The notes beneath the pieces were generated by a model that saw only the letters and a list, made by a program, of their open reading frames with translations, had not been told where the DNA came from and ran no database searches. A stretch of 64,000 nt of DNA from Dillenia suffruticosa (Eukaryota; Streptophyta; Magnoliopsida; Dilleniales; Dilleniaceae): positions 2,010,501-2,074,500 of the forward strand of contig JAVTVX010000013.1 in NCBI GenBank assembly GCA_033439265.1, written 5' to 3'. Each line of letters begins with the position of its first letter. Position 1 is the stretch's first letter. This document shows, piece after piece, positions 25,619 through 37,399 of this stretch. Both the position numbers and the translations under genes were made by a program.

Positions 25619-25670
25619 ATGAGGTTGTGGAGGACGAATGGAAGGAATTAATGTAGTAATGAGATATTAA
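25619..25670 (+). promoter_or_regulatory. Two overlapping upstream ORFs in the GPI1 leader
   Basis: ATG at 25619 opens a 10-codon frame ending at 25651. ATG at 25638 opens a second 10-codon frame (MEGINVVMRY) ending at 25670, five bases before the main start at 25675. Both lie after the likely leader-intron acceptor and would be in the mature mRNA. They could reduce translation of the main frame; that is inference. Confidence 0.5.
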
Positions 25671-25674
25671 AAAA

Positions 25675-25927
25675 ATGAGAAGAAAATGTAGGATTTGGTG
25701 GCCGAAGCAGCTCTTCGACCCCAAGAGCTCGTCATTTCGATCGATGGTGTTGTTTGGTTGGTTTCTTTGTCCATCTCGTGCTTCCCTCGACATTGTCGTG
25801 GCTTTTGCTGTAGATGAGGTGTCCTTCTCTGGTTTTCGACCTAATCTCCAGGTATAATCTATTTTCATTCGTATTAATTACTATAAATTTCTCAAGGGTT
25901 AATTTGTTCTGTTTTTGATGCATGGTT

Positions 25928-25958
<31 letters not shown>

Positions 25959-28900
25959 AATATGGGTATTGGAATGATATAAAATGTTAGTCCCGTTCTC
26001 TCGTTACGTGAATTGGTTTTGGTATTTTAAGATATTTTCCTTGAATTCTATAATATGAAGGAATTTTCCCCTTCAAAAGATTGTGCATAGAATGCCGTTT
26101 TTAGTTAATTGGGTTAATTAGGGATCCAAAGTTGTGCCATTATAAGTAAGATTTCACATTAAAAGGGACAAAACACCTTTGCTTCAATAAGTTTGCTAAA
26201 ATGAAGGCTTTTCCTTTAGTAATAGTTGGGTCTTGTTTCACAGTGGAAGTCCTCCATTGGTAAAAACATATTTTAAGGTAACAGGTTGTCTGTTCTCAGG
26301 ACTTGAACTAAAGGAAATTCAGAAAGTTCATGTTTCTTGCAATTTTCTATAGCTCTGTGGTAAGATTAATGTTTTTGAAACTACTTTGGTTACTGACAAA
26401 TCCATTCGATCAGGGAATCCTTCTCGAGACCGATAGAAAGATGCCTCTATTCCTAAAGGATAAGTCAATGCTCTCGATTCTTGGTCATTGTCTAGTGGAT
26501 TTCAGCATTATTGGTCAAGTGCAAGTGGATGATGGAGAGGATTGCTTTAAGACCTCTATTTGTGGTAACATTTATGCAGGGAAATATCAACACGTGTCTC
26601 AACCTTGTCATGAAAGATGGAGTTGTGGTTGCTACAGACTACATGGATTTTTAAAACAATGCAACCAATATTCTGGAAGTATGTGTAACTGGATTCAGTT
26701 GTTATGTAATTCCCAAGATTTCTTTGTTGGAGATTCTCATTTGCTTCCTCAGCTTCATCATATGCATTTCGATGGGGAGATAGAGTTTGATTGCAATGTC
26801 CTCGTATGTAAGTCATGATCACCCTCTACGCATACTTTCCATTTCCGTGGGATTTGTTAGTTCAGCCTAATATTCTATTCACTCCATTTATATCAGATAA
26901 TTATTTATGAAAGTCCAACATATGGCGGTCATTATTTTTCTGTAAGCTTCTTCAGCTTTTTTGAGCAAGTGAGATCTCCACTCAAGAAGCCCAAGTGGTT
27001 TGATGAGCTCCAAAAAAAGCAACAATTATTTGACTTGGTAATTATGCCTTTTACTATGTTATCTAAGAGTAAATCATTTTCATCGCCATTTAGATATCTT
27101 TCTAATTCCACGATTGATGTATAGAAGACAACAATTTTGGCAATCAATTCTGCGATTGCTGCTAAAAGAATTTTCTTGACACAAATGGGGCAAGAAAGAT
27201 CGGAATATAGGTTCCCCTTTATACGCTCGTAATGTCCTTAATACATCTCTTAACAATTATATTTCCCCTTTTACATTTGTAATTGTTTGTAATTGATTTG
27301 TTAATGATGGTGGCTTTGCAGGTTTACTTTTTTCATGAAACAGCTATTAGCTATGTTCATCTTTTCTTTCTCCACTTTATTCTACATAAATCTTCAGATG
27401 GTCCATTGCACTTTGAGTTATGGGCCTCACTCTTGTATATATCACATGCTAGCCAAGCTATTTGGTCATACATGGAAAAATTTCCATATCCGATGCTGTC
27501 AAATTTTGTATTGGCCAATCCTCCTCCAAGGCAACAGCTTCAGGTAATGTTCTTTCTTTTACATAATGCTTGGGAGTTTTTGTCTAGCTGACAAACTTTG
27601 CAATTGTCATAACTACAAGTTTACTTTTTTTTATTTATTTACTTCTGTGATTCAAGGATCTTTTGGGTGTTTCAGTATATTATGAATTGAGTTTGATCTG
27701 GTTCTGTTAATATCATTTTTCAATTCAAAATTTTGGTGTTAAAGAAATTCAAAAATTTTATGTGTCGGGTTTGAGCTTAAATCAGCTGTAAAGTTTCATA
27801 TTATAGTGGCACATCAGTCTTGTTGATTTTGGGTACAACTCTGAGGGCTGCTTTTTCTTCAACATGCTTAATCAATGTAGAGAGCTTCGAACAAATTGAA
27901 CATCCAAATAATTAGTCTATATAGTTTGAAGTCTATATTATGTTATTTATGGTGTATGCTTTAGATTTAGACACTCCAAAGTGATAAACTAAGCATAACA
28001 ATTGCATTAGATTATATAGATCTGAAAGGTCTGGTGGGATGAGTGTATTCTTTATTTGCAATGTAATGAATTCCTTAGTTCTAGAAGTGTAGTTTGCTTA
28101 GCTTTCTTGTGAATTCTTGTCTGCCTTGACAGGTCTAAATCATGTGTTGAGCATGCGGAGAAAGCTGCACTACATAAGCATTTTCTGTGGTCGAGTGTAG
28201 CCTCTGATATTCTTTTAGGGAACTTCATTGGTTTGGCATTATTGATTTCTGCAGAGTCTACTTGCGTTTGGGTTTTGGATTATGCTAGTGACATTAGAAA
28301 CAATCTGTTGCGTACGGGGTGTGTGTGGTTGATGGGAGTTCTGGCAGGTTTCAAGTTGAACACACAGCTAGCTGGAATTCTCGGCATGATATCCCTAAAT
28401 ATTATCCAAATCTGGTCCACATTCTCATTCTTTGTGGGTTTTTTCCTAATTTATTTCATAAAGGGAATTGCTATATCTGGAATGGTATTTGGATTCACTG
28501 TACCTGCTGCACTGACCATAGATTCAGTTAGACTGTCCACCTTGCATGTGTCAACTATTCACTGGTTGCTCTCACTCTTGTATTCAGTGCAGATACAGGC
28601 CTTGGCAGCTTTATGGCGCCTTTTAGGTAATTTTACCTTTCCATTGTTCTCAGTTATTGCAATGATCTCTTCCCATTATGGTTGGTTCATTATGCCTTTT
28701 ATTCTTTGTAAGAAATTTGTTGTAATGGTAATCAATAACGTGATGGTCATGGATGCACCATTGTGATTTGTTGGTTCCAAGAAATGGCTTATTTTTATCT
28801 TATTTTATTTTTCTTCTTTTTGGCTTATTTGCCATTTTTGGAGACATTGCAGACATGTCTTTAAGTGAAATTTCTCTAGCAGATCTATTAGCTTAACTTT

Positions 28901-31573
28901 GTTATTCTGTTATTTGGTAATTCACTGGTAATTGTTATCCCAAGTATTTTTTTTTAAATCTTTAATAATTTAAGATTTAACCTATATTGGCATTGGCAAC
29001 CTCCTCCCCCCCCCAAAAAAAAAAAACACACTGTGAACACACACACACACACAGCCCACTCCCTCATGTAGGTTAGCACATATCTGATGGTCGGAAGAAG
29101 TTTTTTGGACTGGATTAATTTGCTCAGAATGAGCTATATTTCATATTTAACTTTTTAAGTGTTCCTCCATGTTCTTAAACCTTCTTTTGTTTTCCAACCG
29201 CTGAGTCCGTATTGGATTTGTTTGGTTTGGTCAGTGTCTTCCTCCGGTAGACCTTTTTTGTCAAGCGACCAAAATCCTTCAAATTCAGTTTCAAAACTCA
29301 GAGCGGTGCTGCTTAAGTTGGTAATTGAATCTTGTTCGAATCAATATATTACAGACATTTTCAATGCATCAAGTTCATGATTTAATTACAAGCACAGTCT
29401 CAAGTTTCCTAGTTTCCTGCTGTTGTTCAGTACAAGAGGACATCTTTTTTGCTGGTATACAGTTTTTTATTATATTTTCCCTGATCTTATTTAGTCATTT
29501 CCTGGAACTCTCTGAAGCAACTCAGCATGTCGGTGAGAATTGGTTAAGAGAATGATATTGTGATGATCTGTTTTATTTATTTGGTTTGCCTGCATGCCCT
29601 AAGCCATTAATTAGTTATTCAACCATGCCATTTGTGACGACATTTGGTGTAGTCCTCTTTTTCCTTCTGTTCATTCACCAAAATAATATACACATAACAA
29701 CAACGGTAGAGTTGCTTAAATAAAATATGCATTTATACGTTTCTTATATGCTATATTGTTGAAGTGACGTGATTTCTTGAGTGGTGTCTTATTTGAGGCA
29801 AATCAGTTTCTATTAACATAGGTACTTCTCTCTTTGGGCTATTGGTGCTGGTTTTGAGCTGCCTTGAGGTCTTGTGGTAGCATGAATTATTTGACTTTTC
29901 TTAGTCTTATTAATGAATTATTTGATTGGCAGCTAGCTAATTAGATGTATCCTTTGGAATTTGGTTGTATTAATGATTTCAGGCATTCTCACTAATTTTA
30001 TTAGGAGAAATATCCTTTAATAAATAGTGGATTCAACTTGTAGTAGATTGCTGTGAGCGCTTCTTTTGTATGTAGCTGTTGTAAACTGTGACTCTCCTTA
30101 ACAAATTTTTCTCTAAGATGCGCTAAGATTTTCTTTTGTGCTCTGTGGGACCTCATGCCCCTGTTGGTTAGAATTGTTCACATAGAACCTCAAAATTCCT
30201 TCTCTCTTCTGCATGCATGTAGTCCATATTGTGTTAACTAGTAATGTGACCATGCATGATATCCTATGTCATGATAGTTGCTGCCTTTGCTGTTTTAAGT
30301 TGCTAATTCAGCAGCTAAATTATTATTGCAGGGGAAGGAAGTGGAATCCCCTTCGAGAGAGGTTCGATAGCTATGACTACTCTGTAGAGCAACATGTAGT
30401 GGGGTCTCTTCTATTTAGTCCTCTCTTACTTCTCTGCTACCAACAACTTCTGTTTTCTATATTTTCTTCTCTATTTTGGAATCAACAATCAGCTTTGTAT
30501 GTATCATGATTGAAGTGACCATATCTATGGTTCATGCTACACCTTACAGTACGATTCTCTTCTGGTTGTTAAGGCGACAGAGGTTTCCTTATGGGATTTG
30601 GTTTGAAAACATATTGTGTCAGAGGGATGGAATTGGTTCTCCAGAGAACAGTTATGGTGGTGAAATCAGTTCATCAGATAATTTATGGCAGAAAAAAAAT
30701 GTAAGCAGAAATAGATCAACAATACTGGTTTAATTACTCCACAGCAACTTCTTGACAATAGGTGAGGTCTTGAGGCGTAAGTTGAGATCCTATATCAGCT
30801 TATAATTCTGTTATAGGAGTGAGGCTACATTGCTTGTGCATTGTCTTCCATAGTATTGAAAAAGCCACCAATTTTTCTCTTCACGTTCATGGTGCACTCT
30901 CGGATATTTTATAGGATGTCCATAAACTTGGAATAGGTAGAATTTTTCTCTCTTTTTTTTTTTTTTTTTTTTTTTTTGGCATAATATAACTCCAGTGCCT
31001 GTCTGACTGAGCTGAGCTTCGAACTTCATACAGATCTTCTCCGGTGTGTAGTTGTATGTTTGATAGGAAATTAGAACTATGAAAACATAAGCACTATATC
31101 AATCATCTACATTGACTTGTCTATTAACCTTAAATATAGATATGAAATGTCTTTTGTCGTTTCTTTTATTGCTCTTTATTTCTCAAGTGCTTGTCTCTAT
31201 TCTACCAATGTGCTTCATGCCTATTATAGTGTTTTTCTTGCTCACTTGGATGCAATATTTTCGGGGCAAATATTATCTCCTCATTATAAAAATGTCTTTC
31301 TGGAGTTTCTTGCTCATTGATTGCTTCCTCAGCCTATGGAGTGCTGTTTGGAAAAAGGTGTGCTGCTTTTCCATTCCACTTTATTGGTTTCGAATTGCAT
31401 TCTTGCATAATGGAATTTATCTTGTAATTTTTAAATTTGGGAACTTTTACAGGTTTCCATCATCTGTTGGGACTGCTCATCCTAAGACAATGCCTTGGAT
31501 GTCTGTAGATTACAAAGACTATTGGCGCCTTTGTTACAGCTCCATCATTGCATGCATGACAGAGCATGACTAA
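25675..31573 (+). CDS. GPI1: GPI1/PIG-Q homologue (GPI-GlcNAc transferase subunit), 3' half disrupted
   Basis: Exons 25675-25851, 26414-26803, 26897-27037, 27125-27210, 27322-27543 and 28133-28626 join in frame and match plant GPI1 (Arabidopsis AT3G57170): N-terminus MRRKCRIWWPK, IRCCQILYWPILLQ, and KLNTQLAGILGMISLN inside a multi-span membrane region. Homology continues in 30332-30761 (GRKWNPLRERFDSY onward), 31265-31357 and 31453-31573 (C-terminus PSSVGTAHPKTMPWM, stop at 31571). GPI1/PIG-Q stabilises the ER complex that transfers GlcNAc to phosphatidylinositol, the first step of GPI-anchor synthesis. The intron 4 donor (AG/GTTCCC) is weak. The last three exons carry several disabling differences, listed in the separate entry, so only the first six exons give a continuous frame; read on, the frame ends soon after exon 6. 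Confidence 0.8.
28621..31357 (+). pseudogene. Lesions in the 3' half of GPI1
   Basis: Compared with the family frame: (a) one base is missing at the exon 6/7 junction (CTTTTAG, 28620-28626), so exon 7 is entered in the wrong phase; (b) one base is missing near 30434 within exon 7, between the SLLFSPLLLL and LPTTSVFYIFF segments; (c) TAA at 30731-30733 interrupts exon 7 just before LLHSNFLTIG, where the family has Ser (TCA would need one change); (d) the expected acceptor before GQILSPHYKNVF reads CGG instead of CAG at 31262-31264; (e) one T is missing near 31297 (GTCTTTCTGG). Amino acid similarity remains high on both sides of each lesion, so they are young or artefactual. The base losses lie in or beside short runs, which also suits sequencing error; (c) and (d) are substitutions and do not. 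Confidence 0.65.
30953..31030 (-). mobile_element. Possible truncated SINE tail in a GPI1 intron
   Basis: A T-run of about 26 bases (a poly(A) tail on minus) follows a box B-like AGTTCGAAGCTC (31016-31027 on minus). No box A is visible, so it would be a 5'-truncated copy. Weak evidence. Confidence 0.3.
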
Positions 31574-32150
31574 TGGATTCCCAGCTCCTCAAACTTTCAC
31601 TCTCTTGACTTGATTCAAAATTTGCCACTCTCTGCAGTTTCAACATTTGTTCTCTTGGTCATAGCAGAAGGAAGTTTTTGGGGACAGTCACTATTACAGA
31701 GTCTGTAATGAACACATTGATTACTGATACTTGTCTTAGGCCTCATACTGTATTTGGAATCCATTTTTCAGGATATGTCATGACAGCCTGTGGGTCAGAG
31801 GTATTTTGATACCAGCTGTTGCCCTTTCTTTGTTCCAATTAATCTTCGGTGTTTGTAGACAATGATAGATGAAAATGCTATTTTTGTTGTTTCTACATCA
31901 TCATTCAGGAGAAAAATCCTAGGTGCTTTCTGAAAAGTTGATAATTGTGTTGTGTTGCGGGGCAAGTGTGTGTGAAAGGGAAGGGTCATGACATGGAGAG
32001 TTTGTCCAGTTTTATTCAGCTTAACATTTGTTGAAAAAACATACACGTTTGGATTGTGAACTGTACATTGCCTTGCATAAACATAAAATGAAAGTTTCAG
32101 AAAAAAAGCTTAGTCTACATGCAATATGCAAATGCATAACTACAAACCTC
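31574..32150. other. GPI1 3' flank
   Basis: Noncoding; it probably contains the 3' UTR of GPI1. Nothing else is recognised. Confidence 0.5.
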
Positions 32151-32151
32151 A

Positions 32152-32335
32152 TTTTTTTTTTGGTTAGGAAAAGGGCTGAAGCCGGGCCCCTAGAAAACAC
32201 TACACGATGTCGCAAACTCTGAGGTTGCTTAACCTTCTCTTTCCAGCTTCCAACGTAGCCCAGGAGGGGATTCTGATGTAGGGTGAACCGTAATCCTAAT
32301 TTATGGGAATAAGCTGCTGGCCAATTGGCTATAAT
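32152..32335 (-). mobile_element. tRNA-derived SINE, second family
   Basis: On the minus strand: box A TAGCCAATTGG (32321-32331), 31 bp of spacer, box B-like GGTTCACCC (32281-32289), a body of about 110 bp and a terminal TAACC followed by A10 (T-run 32152-32161 on plus). The head and body differ from the 12.5-kb and 48-kb copies, so it is a separate family. Confidence 0.6.
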
Positions 32336-33876
32336 ATTCTTCTTATACACGTAATCCTACGCTTTCACTCTTTTAAAGCCTTCAACAATCGCTCACCGAA
32401 TTTAGAGAGGGCAAACAGGCAGCAGATGGCTTTTCTTCAACTATGGTATTAATTTGTTCATAGTTCTTGATTGCAAGCACACAATTGCCCATTGAGTCTC
32501 TTGTATCTTCTTTGGCATCAATACCTTTTGCATATCTCAACTTCCAACTCTATCTGCCACTCCCAGTCTGAACTAGAGCATTTTTAGCTGGCCGGATGCA
32601 GCTTTGTTGGGCTATCTCGGCCCAACTCAAAACTTTTTATGTATCTGGTTCAAGATTAACCAAGCCATTATAAGCCAAATTTGCTAGAGGCAGCCTCTAG
32701 CGTGGTCCAGTTCGAGTCTGACTTTAATTATTTAATCAGCCTCCAGACTCGGCTCGAACTCGACAACACCAATATTAACATCTAGTTATTACTTACTAGT
32801 GTCCCTATTTTTGCTCTTGTTGATTAGTTGTGGAGATCAACTCTTATTCCCATTCCGGCCAAGTCTTAGGGACAATTATTTTCCCCAGTTTTCCTATCGT
32901 CACTAAACGAGTAAACCTATGAATTTGCATTCTAAATTATTAATTAATTAATTATGTTTTTTTTTCCTTGGTATCATGTTTTGATTAGGATGATTTGATA
33001 GAGACGGGATTCTTGTTTGGTGTCATTCACATGTTTGATGTGAATGCCATGTTTATAGGGATGGAGCAAGACATGAGTTCAAAATTGTCCAAATCCTCTA
33101 ATAATCACTTCACCCCAGATTTAAAGTCTGAATTTTAAAAGGATTTTTTTTGGTTGGGTACATGTTCTTGAGTTGGCACACATACAAATGCAAGTCCCAT
33201 TTTTAACTACGTAGAAAGGCGACCAAAGACAACTTTTAAGGATGAGAAAATTTTATATTTTTAGCGAATTTTAATACCATTCAAAAAATGAATAATTTAA
33301 TATATTTTCTGATGCGAAAAATTTATATTTTTAAAAACAATCATAAAGCATACAATAACAGATATACACACCTAGATTGCGAATTGTTATAAATTTGTTG
33401 ACTTCTCTTTTAATTAAAAATTGTGGCATGTATTTGCATGTGACAAATCAACACATGTTATGATTGAAAATCCTAAAATTAGGTGTTTACTTTCATATTA
33501 TATGTTTGATTTGCCTCTAATTTTGAAACAATAGTTTGCAATGATACCGGTAGTTGTTCTCTCTGAAGACCTAAGGCGATGTTTGGATAGCCAAAGGAAT
33601 CAGTATCTGAATGCTTTCGATTCGCCTTCTTATTACAAAGATTTTGTGGTGGAAAAGTAGACGAATTGTGATTGGAAGGCTGCTGGTTTTGGGTGATCAC
33701 AACATTTATATTAGTATAGATGTTTTTAACTTCGTCTTCAAGAAACCATTCAGGTGAAATGAATCATCAAGAAACATTACATAGAGAAAATGTACAATTG
33801 ATCATTCCATTGTAGCAAAGAATGAGGCTTCCTAAGAATATACAGTATGATGCTACTTACATAATAAAAATGCAAA
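32336..33876. other. Intergenic region
   Basis: AT-rich, with no supported gene. The segment 32590-32770 is more GC-balanced and contains repeated Arg/Ser-like triplets on either strand, but no frame of useful length. Confidence 0.45.
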
Positions 33877-35496
33877 TCAGAGAACAAAGGAGACGACAAC
33901 AGTAATGTCATCAATCTTCCCTCCTGCATGTTTCTTCCCTGCTTGCTTTGCTGCGCTAGAAAATGGGGTGTCCTTGTATTCATCGTGTGCATTGTAGAGA
34001 GCAAGCTCAACCAAGTCCATTGCTATAATTTCTGGATTGATCACGGCATTAATCTTTTGATGTCTCCACAGTTGGAAATTTATAGCATGTTCTATTTCCC
34101 ACAGAAATGCATTGTCTAGCAATCCATCAGTGGCTGCCACTATAATGTCTCCTGATTTCACTTCCACTTCTAGTTCCTGTGTGCGTAACACATCAAATTA
34201 GAAACAGAGTTTAGACCAAATAAAAATAAAATATGATAAGATGAAATAGGAACCTGTGCAGAAGAAGGTTTGTCTGAGTTTTGGTGGTTTCCCAGTTGAT
34301 ATGGACAATTGAAGCAGCGTTGTTGCGGTGGTGATTGGTACACCACTATTCCTTTTCTCAACACCATAAATCCGCTGTCTCCCAAGTTTACCGCGTGCAA
34401 TTTCTGGCCATCAACAATTCACAAACAAATGTATTAGAAATCAAATTTCATGGCAAACCTACGATAACAAAAATAGATGTGATACATAAATATAGCTATC
34501 CTAGAGTGACACATAGGTTTAGAATTCATGGTACAAAGAAACAAAAAATTAACATCTATAAACAAGAGAGATTGAGAACACAAGCATCACAAACACCAAC
34601 CCCCCTCCCAAAAAAAAAAAACAAAAGAATCATCTAGAATTTGCCAAAACTCCAGCAGAAAAAAAAATATATATCTTCTCCAACTCCCCCCAGACAAAGG
34701 AAAAAAAAAAAAACTTATTTACTGTACCTTTAAAAAGAATCTTCGTCAATTTGCAAAGCCCTAAAAAAACTAATAATAAGAAAACAGTATCAAATTAAAA
34801 AGAAAATAATATTTACTGCATCTTTATATATAAAAAAATCATCTGCAATTTGCTAAAACCCCATCAGGAAACAAGATTTCCCCTCTCCCCCTTTTGTGTC
34901 TTTATTTATTTATTTATTTTTTAATGTGATTTATGTGCAATTAAAAGCAAGAATTTTGCAGAACCCTAGAAAAGGGCAAAATTTTTGAGGCACAACATAC
35001 CGAGCCAGAGAGAGACAACAAACAAGCCGTGGATGAGCCTTCAACCTTGGTATTAGCATACGCATTCTTTAAAATCCTTTTCAAATTAATCCGCCCAAAC
35101 ATGTAATTTCTGGAATCCTTACTCTCGATTGCAACAACACAATTTCTCATTAATTGTCTAGCATATTCCCCTGCATCAATGCCCTTCAATGCCCAACTTC
35201 CAACACCATCCGCCACACCCACAACTTGTTCTTCATGACACATGAAGGAAGCATCTTCCCCATCAGGTTTCAATCCATTGTTCTTTGGCAAGTAAAACGA
35301 CCCAGACACCATTCTTAACTTTCTCTCCAGAGGATCATATCTACAATAAATTTAGATAAACAAATTAGAAAAGTTCCCCCAAAAATTGAATTTTGTTACA
35401 TGTTACTTTTGTTGAGAAGAAAAAAAAATACCCATTATGGATCGGGACTGATTCGATCTCAGACTTGTCTTCTATTCTTCTGCGTTTGATAATCAT
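33877..35496 (-). CDS. PP2C-type protein phosphatase (PP2C 55/80-like)
   Basis: Four exons on minus (35432-35496, 35001-35340, 34254-34403, 33877-34176) give 284 residues with GT-AG junctions. Metal-binding and catalytic PPM motifs are in place: GEDASF (Asp51), GVADGVGSW (Asp66), LGDSG (Asp144), ATDGLLDN (Asp202) and the final DDITVVVS (Asp274-275). The set and spacing (ADGVGSW, then LGDSGFMV, then TPFSSAAKQAG and GGKIDDITVVV) match the short, SpoIIE-like plant PP2C group that includes At5g66720 and At4g16580, which lacks the long PP2C-A insertions. Relatives often have a longer N-terminus with a plastid or mitochondrial signal. Here the N-terminus is short and basic (MIIKRRRIEDK), more like a nuclear signal; a start further upstream was not found. 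The substrate is unknown. Confidence 0.88.
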
Positions 35497-35940
35497 ATTT
35501 GGGTTTTGATTTTGATGATTAGTTGAATAATCGGATGAAAGATGAAAGAAATCCTGGGAGTTACGCTAGACCAGTGATGTATGAATTTGGGTTGAGACCT
35601 AAACTCCTAGTTTTATGGAGGAAGATGAAAGAAATATAGAAACAAAAGACTCTTTCGGATTTGCTTGATGCACAAGGTTTTGGTTTTGTGACTGATTTTC
35701 AAATCTGCACGTGCTTATCCGGTAGTTGTTTTCCGTTGTAAAAGTGTATCATGGTTAATCTCATATTCCTAAAAGATAATATTTTTAAAAATAATATTTA
35801 ATTAAAGAGATTTGGGAATATATTTTAATTCTTTAGTTTAAAAAAAATTTGAAAAGTAACATTTTGTTATTTTCTTCTAAAATTAATTTTTTAAAAGTAA
35901 CATTTTGTCATATTAAAATTTTATTTTATTTTATTATTTT
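35497..35940. other. Promoter region of the PP2C gene and flank
   Basis: Noncoding. The first 200 bp above 35496 are the presumed leader and promoter of the minus-strand phosphatase gene; the sequence then turns AT-rich toward the repeat array. Confidence 0.5.
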
Positions 35941-36425
35941 CAAAATTTTGGGACGAATTTTGAAATTCTTTGCAAAATTAATTAATTAATTAATTAATTA
36001 ATTAATATATATTAATATTTTATTTTATTTTATTATTTTTCAACTTTTGCCGAATTCTGAGATTCGTCGCTAATTTTGCTACGAATTTTGAAATTCGTCT
36101 CAAAATTAATTAATTAATTAATTAATATATATTAATATTTTATTTTATTTATTATTTTCAAAATTAGCGACGAATTTCAAAATTCGTGACAAAATTAGCG
36201 ACGAATATCAGAATTCGTCGCAAAATTAGCGACGAATGTTTAAATTCGTCGCAAAATTAGCGACAAATTTTCGGTCGTCTCTAAATCAGCTACGACTTTT
36301 TTTTCGTTGGAAATTTCGTTAGAAATAGCGATAAAAAAATATTTTGTCGTTAAATTCGTCGCAAATTTGCTACGAAAAAAATTTGTCGCTAAATTTCGTT
36401 GCAAAAAATGTGTTTTTTTGTAGTG
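35941..36425. mobile_element. CACTA-like transposon terminus with subterminal palindromic array
   Basis: The right edge ends in TTTTTTTGTAGTG (36425), which reads CACTACAAAAAAA on the other strand, the terminal sequence type of CACTA (En/Spm) elements. Inside it about eight copies of GCGACGAAT or its complement ATTCGTCGC recur in alternating orientation (for example around 36170-36255 and 36340-36400), forming local hairpins. No matching CACTA left end or coding sequence was found, so this looks like a truncated or non-autonomous remnant. Confidence 0.6.
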
Positions 36426-37353
36426 ATAATCTCAAATGCAATTTTAGTTTATAAAAAATTATTTATGTAACTTAGATTAGATTTTCCAGTTTACAAGTAT
36501 TTGGGTCCTTTCCGCAAACTGGAATTTTGAGAGAATTAGAATTATAAAGTATTTCAAATGGGAAAATTAAAAATGTTGCTAACACCAAGTTGATAGGGAT
36601 AAAGATTGACCCACAATTTTTATCCATATTCGAGCTCTCCCCGCAAAAAAAGATTGGAAATCAAAGATCATAATTATGTTTAATTTTTTATTAAAAAAAA
36701 ATTTTGGGTTGGGACAACCTACATATGAAAGAAAAATCGTGTTTTAATCAAACTCTTAAATCGATTGACTCTCCTAATTCATTTTTTGTTATTTTCATAT
36801 TTAAAAATCGAGAACTTTAGTAAAAAAATAAAGTATCTAACTATTTAACTCAAAACAGTTTGATATTGTTATAACCATGATATCTATTTAAAAAATCATT
36901 GGAGGCGGGCTTGATCGAGTTTCAATGGAATAAGAGAGCTGTTTGTGCAGTAAAATTCTGCTGAATTTCAAACTACACAAATGAAAATTATAATTATGCC
37001 CAAATTTACATAATATCTGAATTGCAAATTAGAAAAAAAAAAAAAAAAAAAAAAAGACCTCTCAAGGTAGGAAGAAAAAAATATTCTATCTCATCGGAAT
37101 GCTTAGATTAAGTATCATGTAATATATATCAATCATTTAATATTATAAAGTGAATATAATTATCAAATATGAGATCAGAATTAAATCTTTCTCTATTATC
37201 AGTAATATTTGTATTTTACACATTGTGAAATGAAAACCCCTCTTCTGATTTTTTTCCCCCAATTGGAAATTGTCTATTAAACTTAATTTTCATTCTATTT
37301 GGAAATAAAGTTTAATAAATTCATTTTTTTTTCTTTTTTCTTTTTATTGTTTT

Positions 37354-37399
<46 letters not shown>

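Noticed and set aside
30701..30761. Apparent GTAAGC donor after a run of A in GPI1 exon 7
   Set aside because: Family similarity continues past it (NRSTILV, then LLHSNFLTIG after the stop), and a better-placed donor GTGAGG follows at 30762.
35941..36425. CRISPR-like impression from repeated GCGACGAAT words
   Set aside because: The units alternate in orientation, spacers are irregular, and the host is a plant; it fits transposon subterminal repeats.
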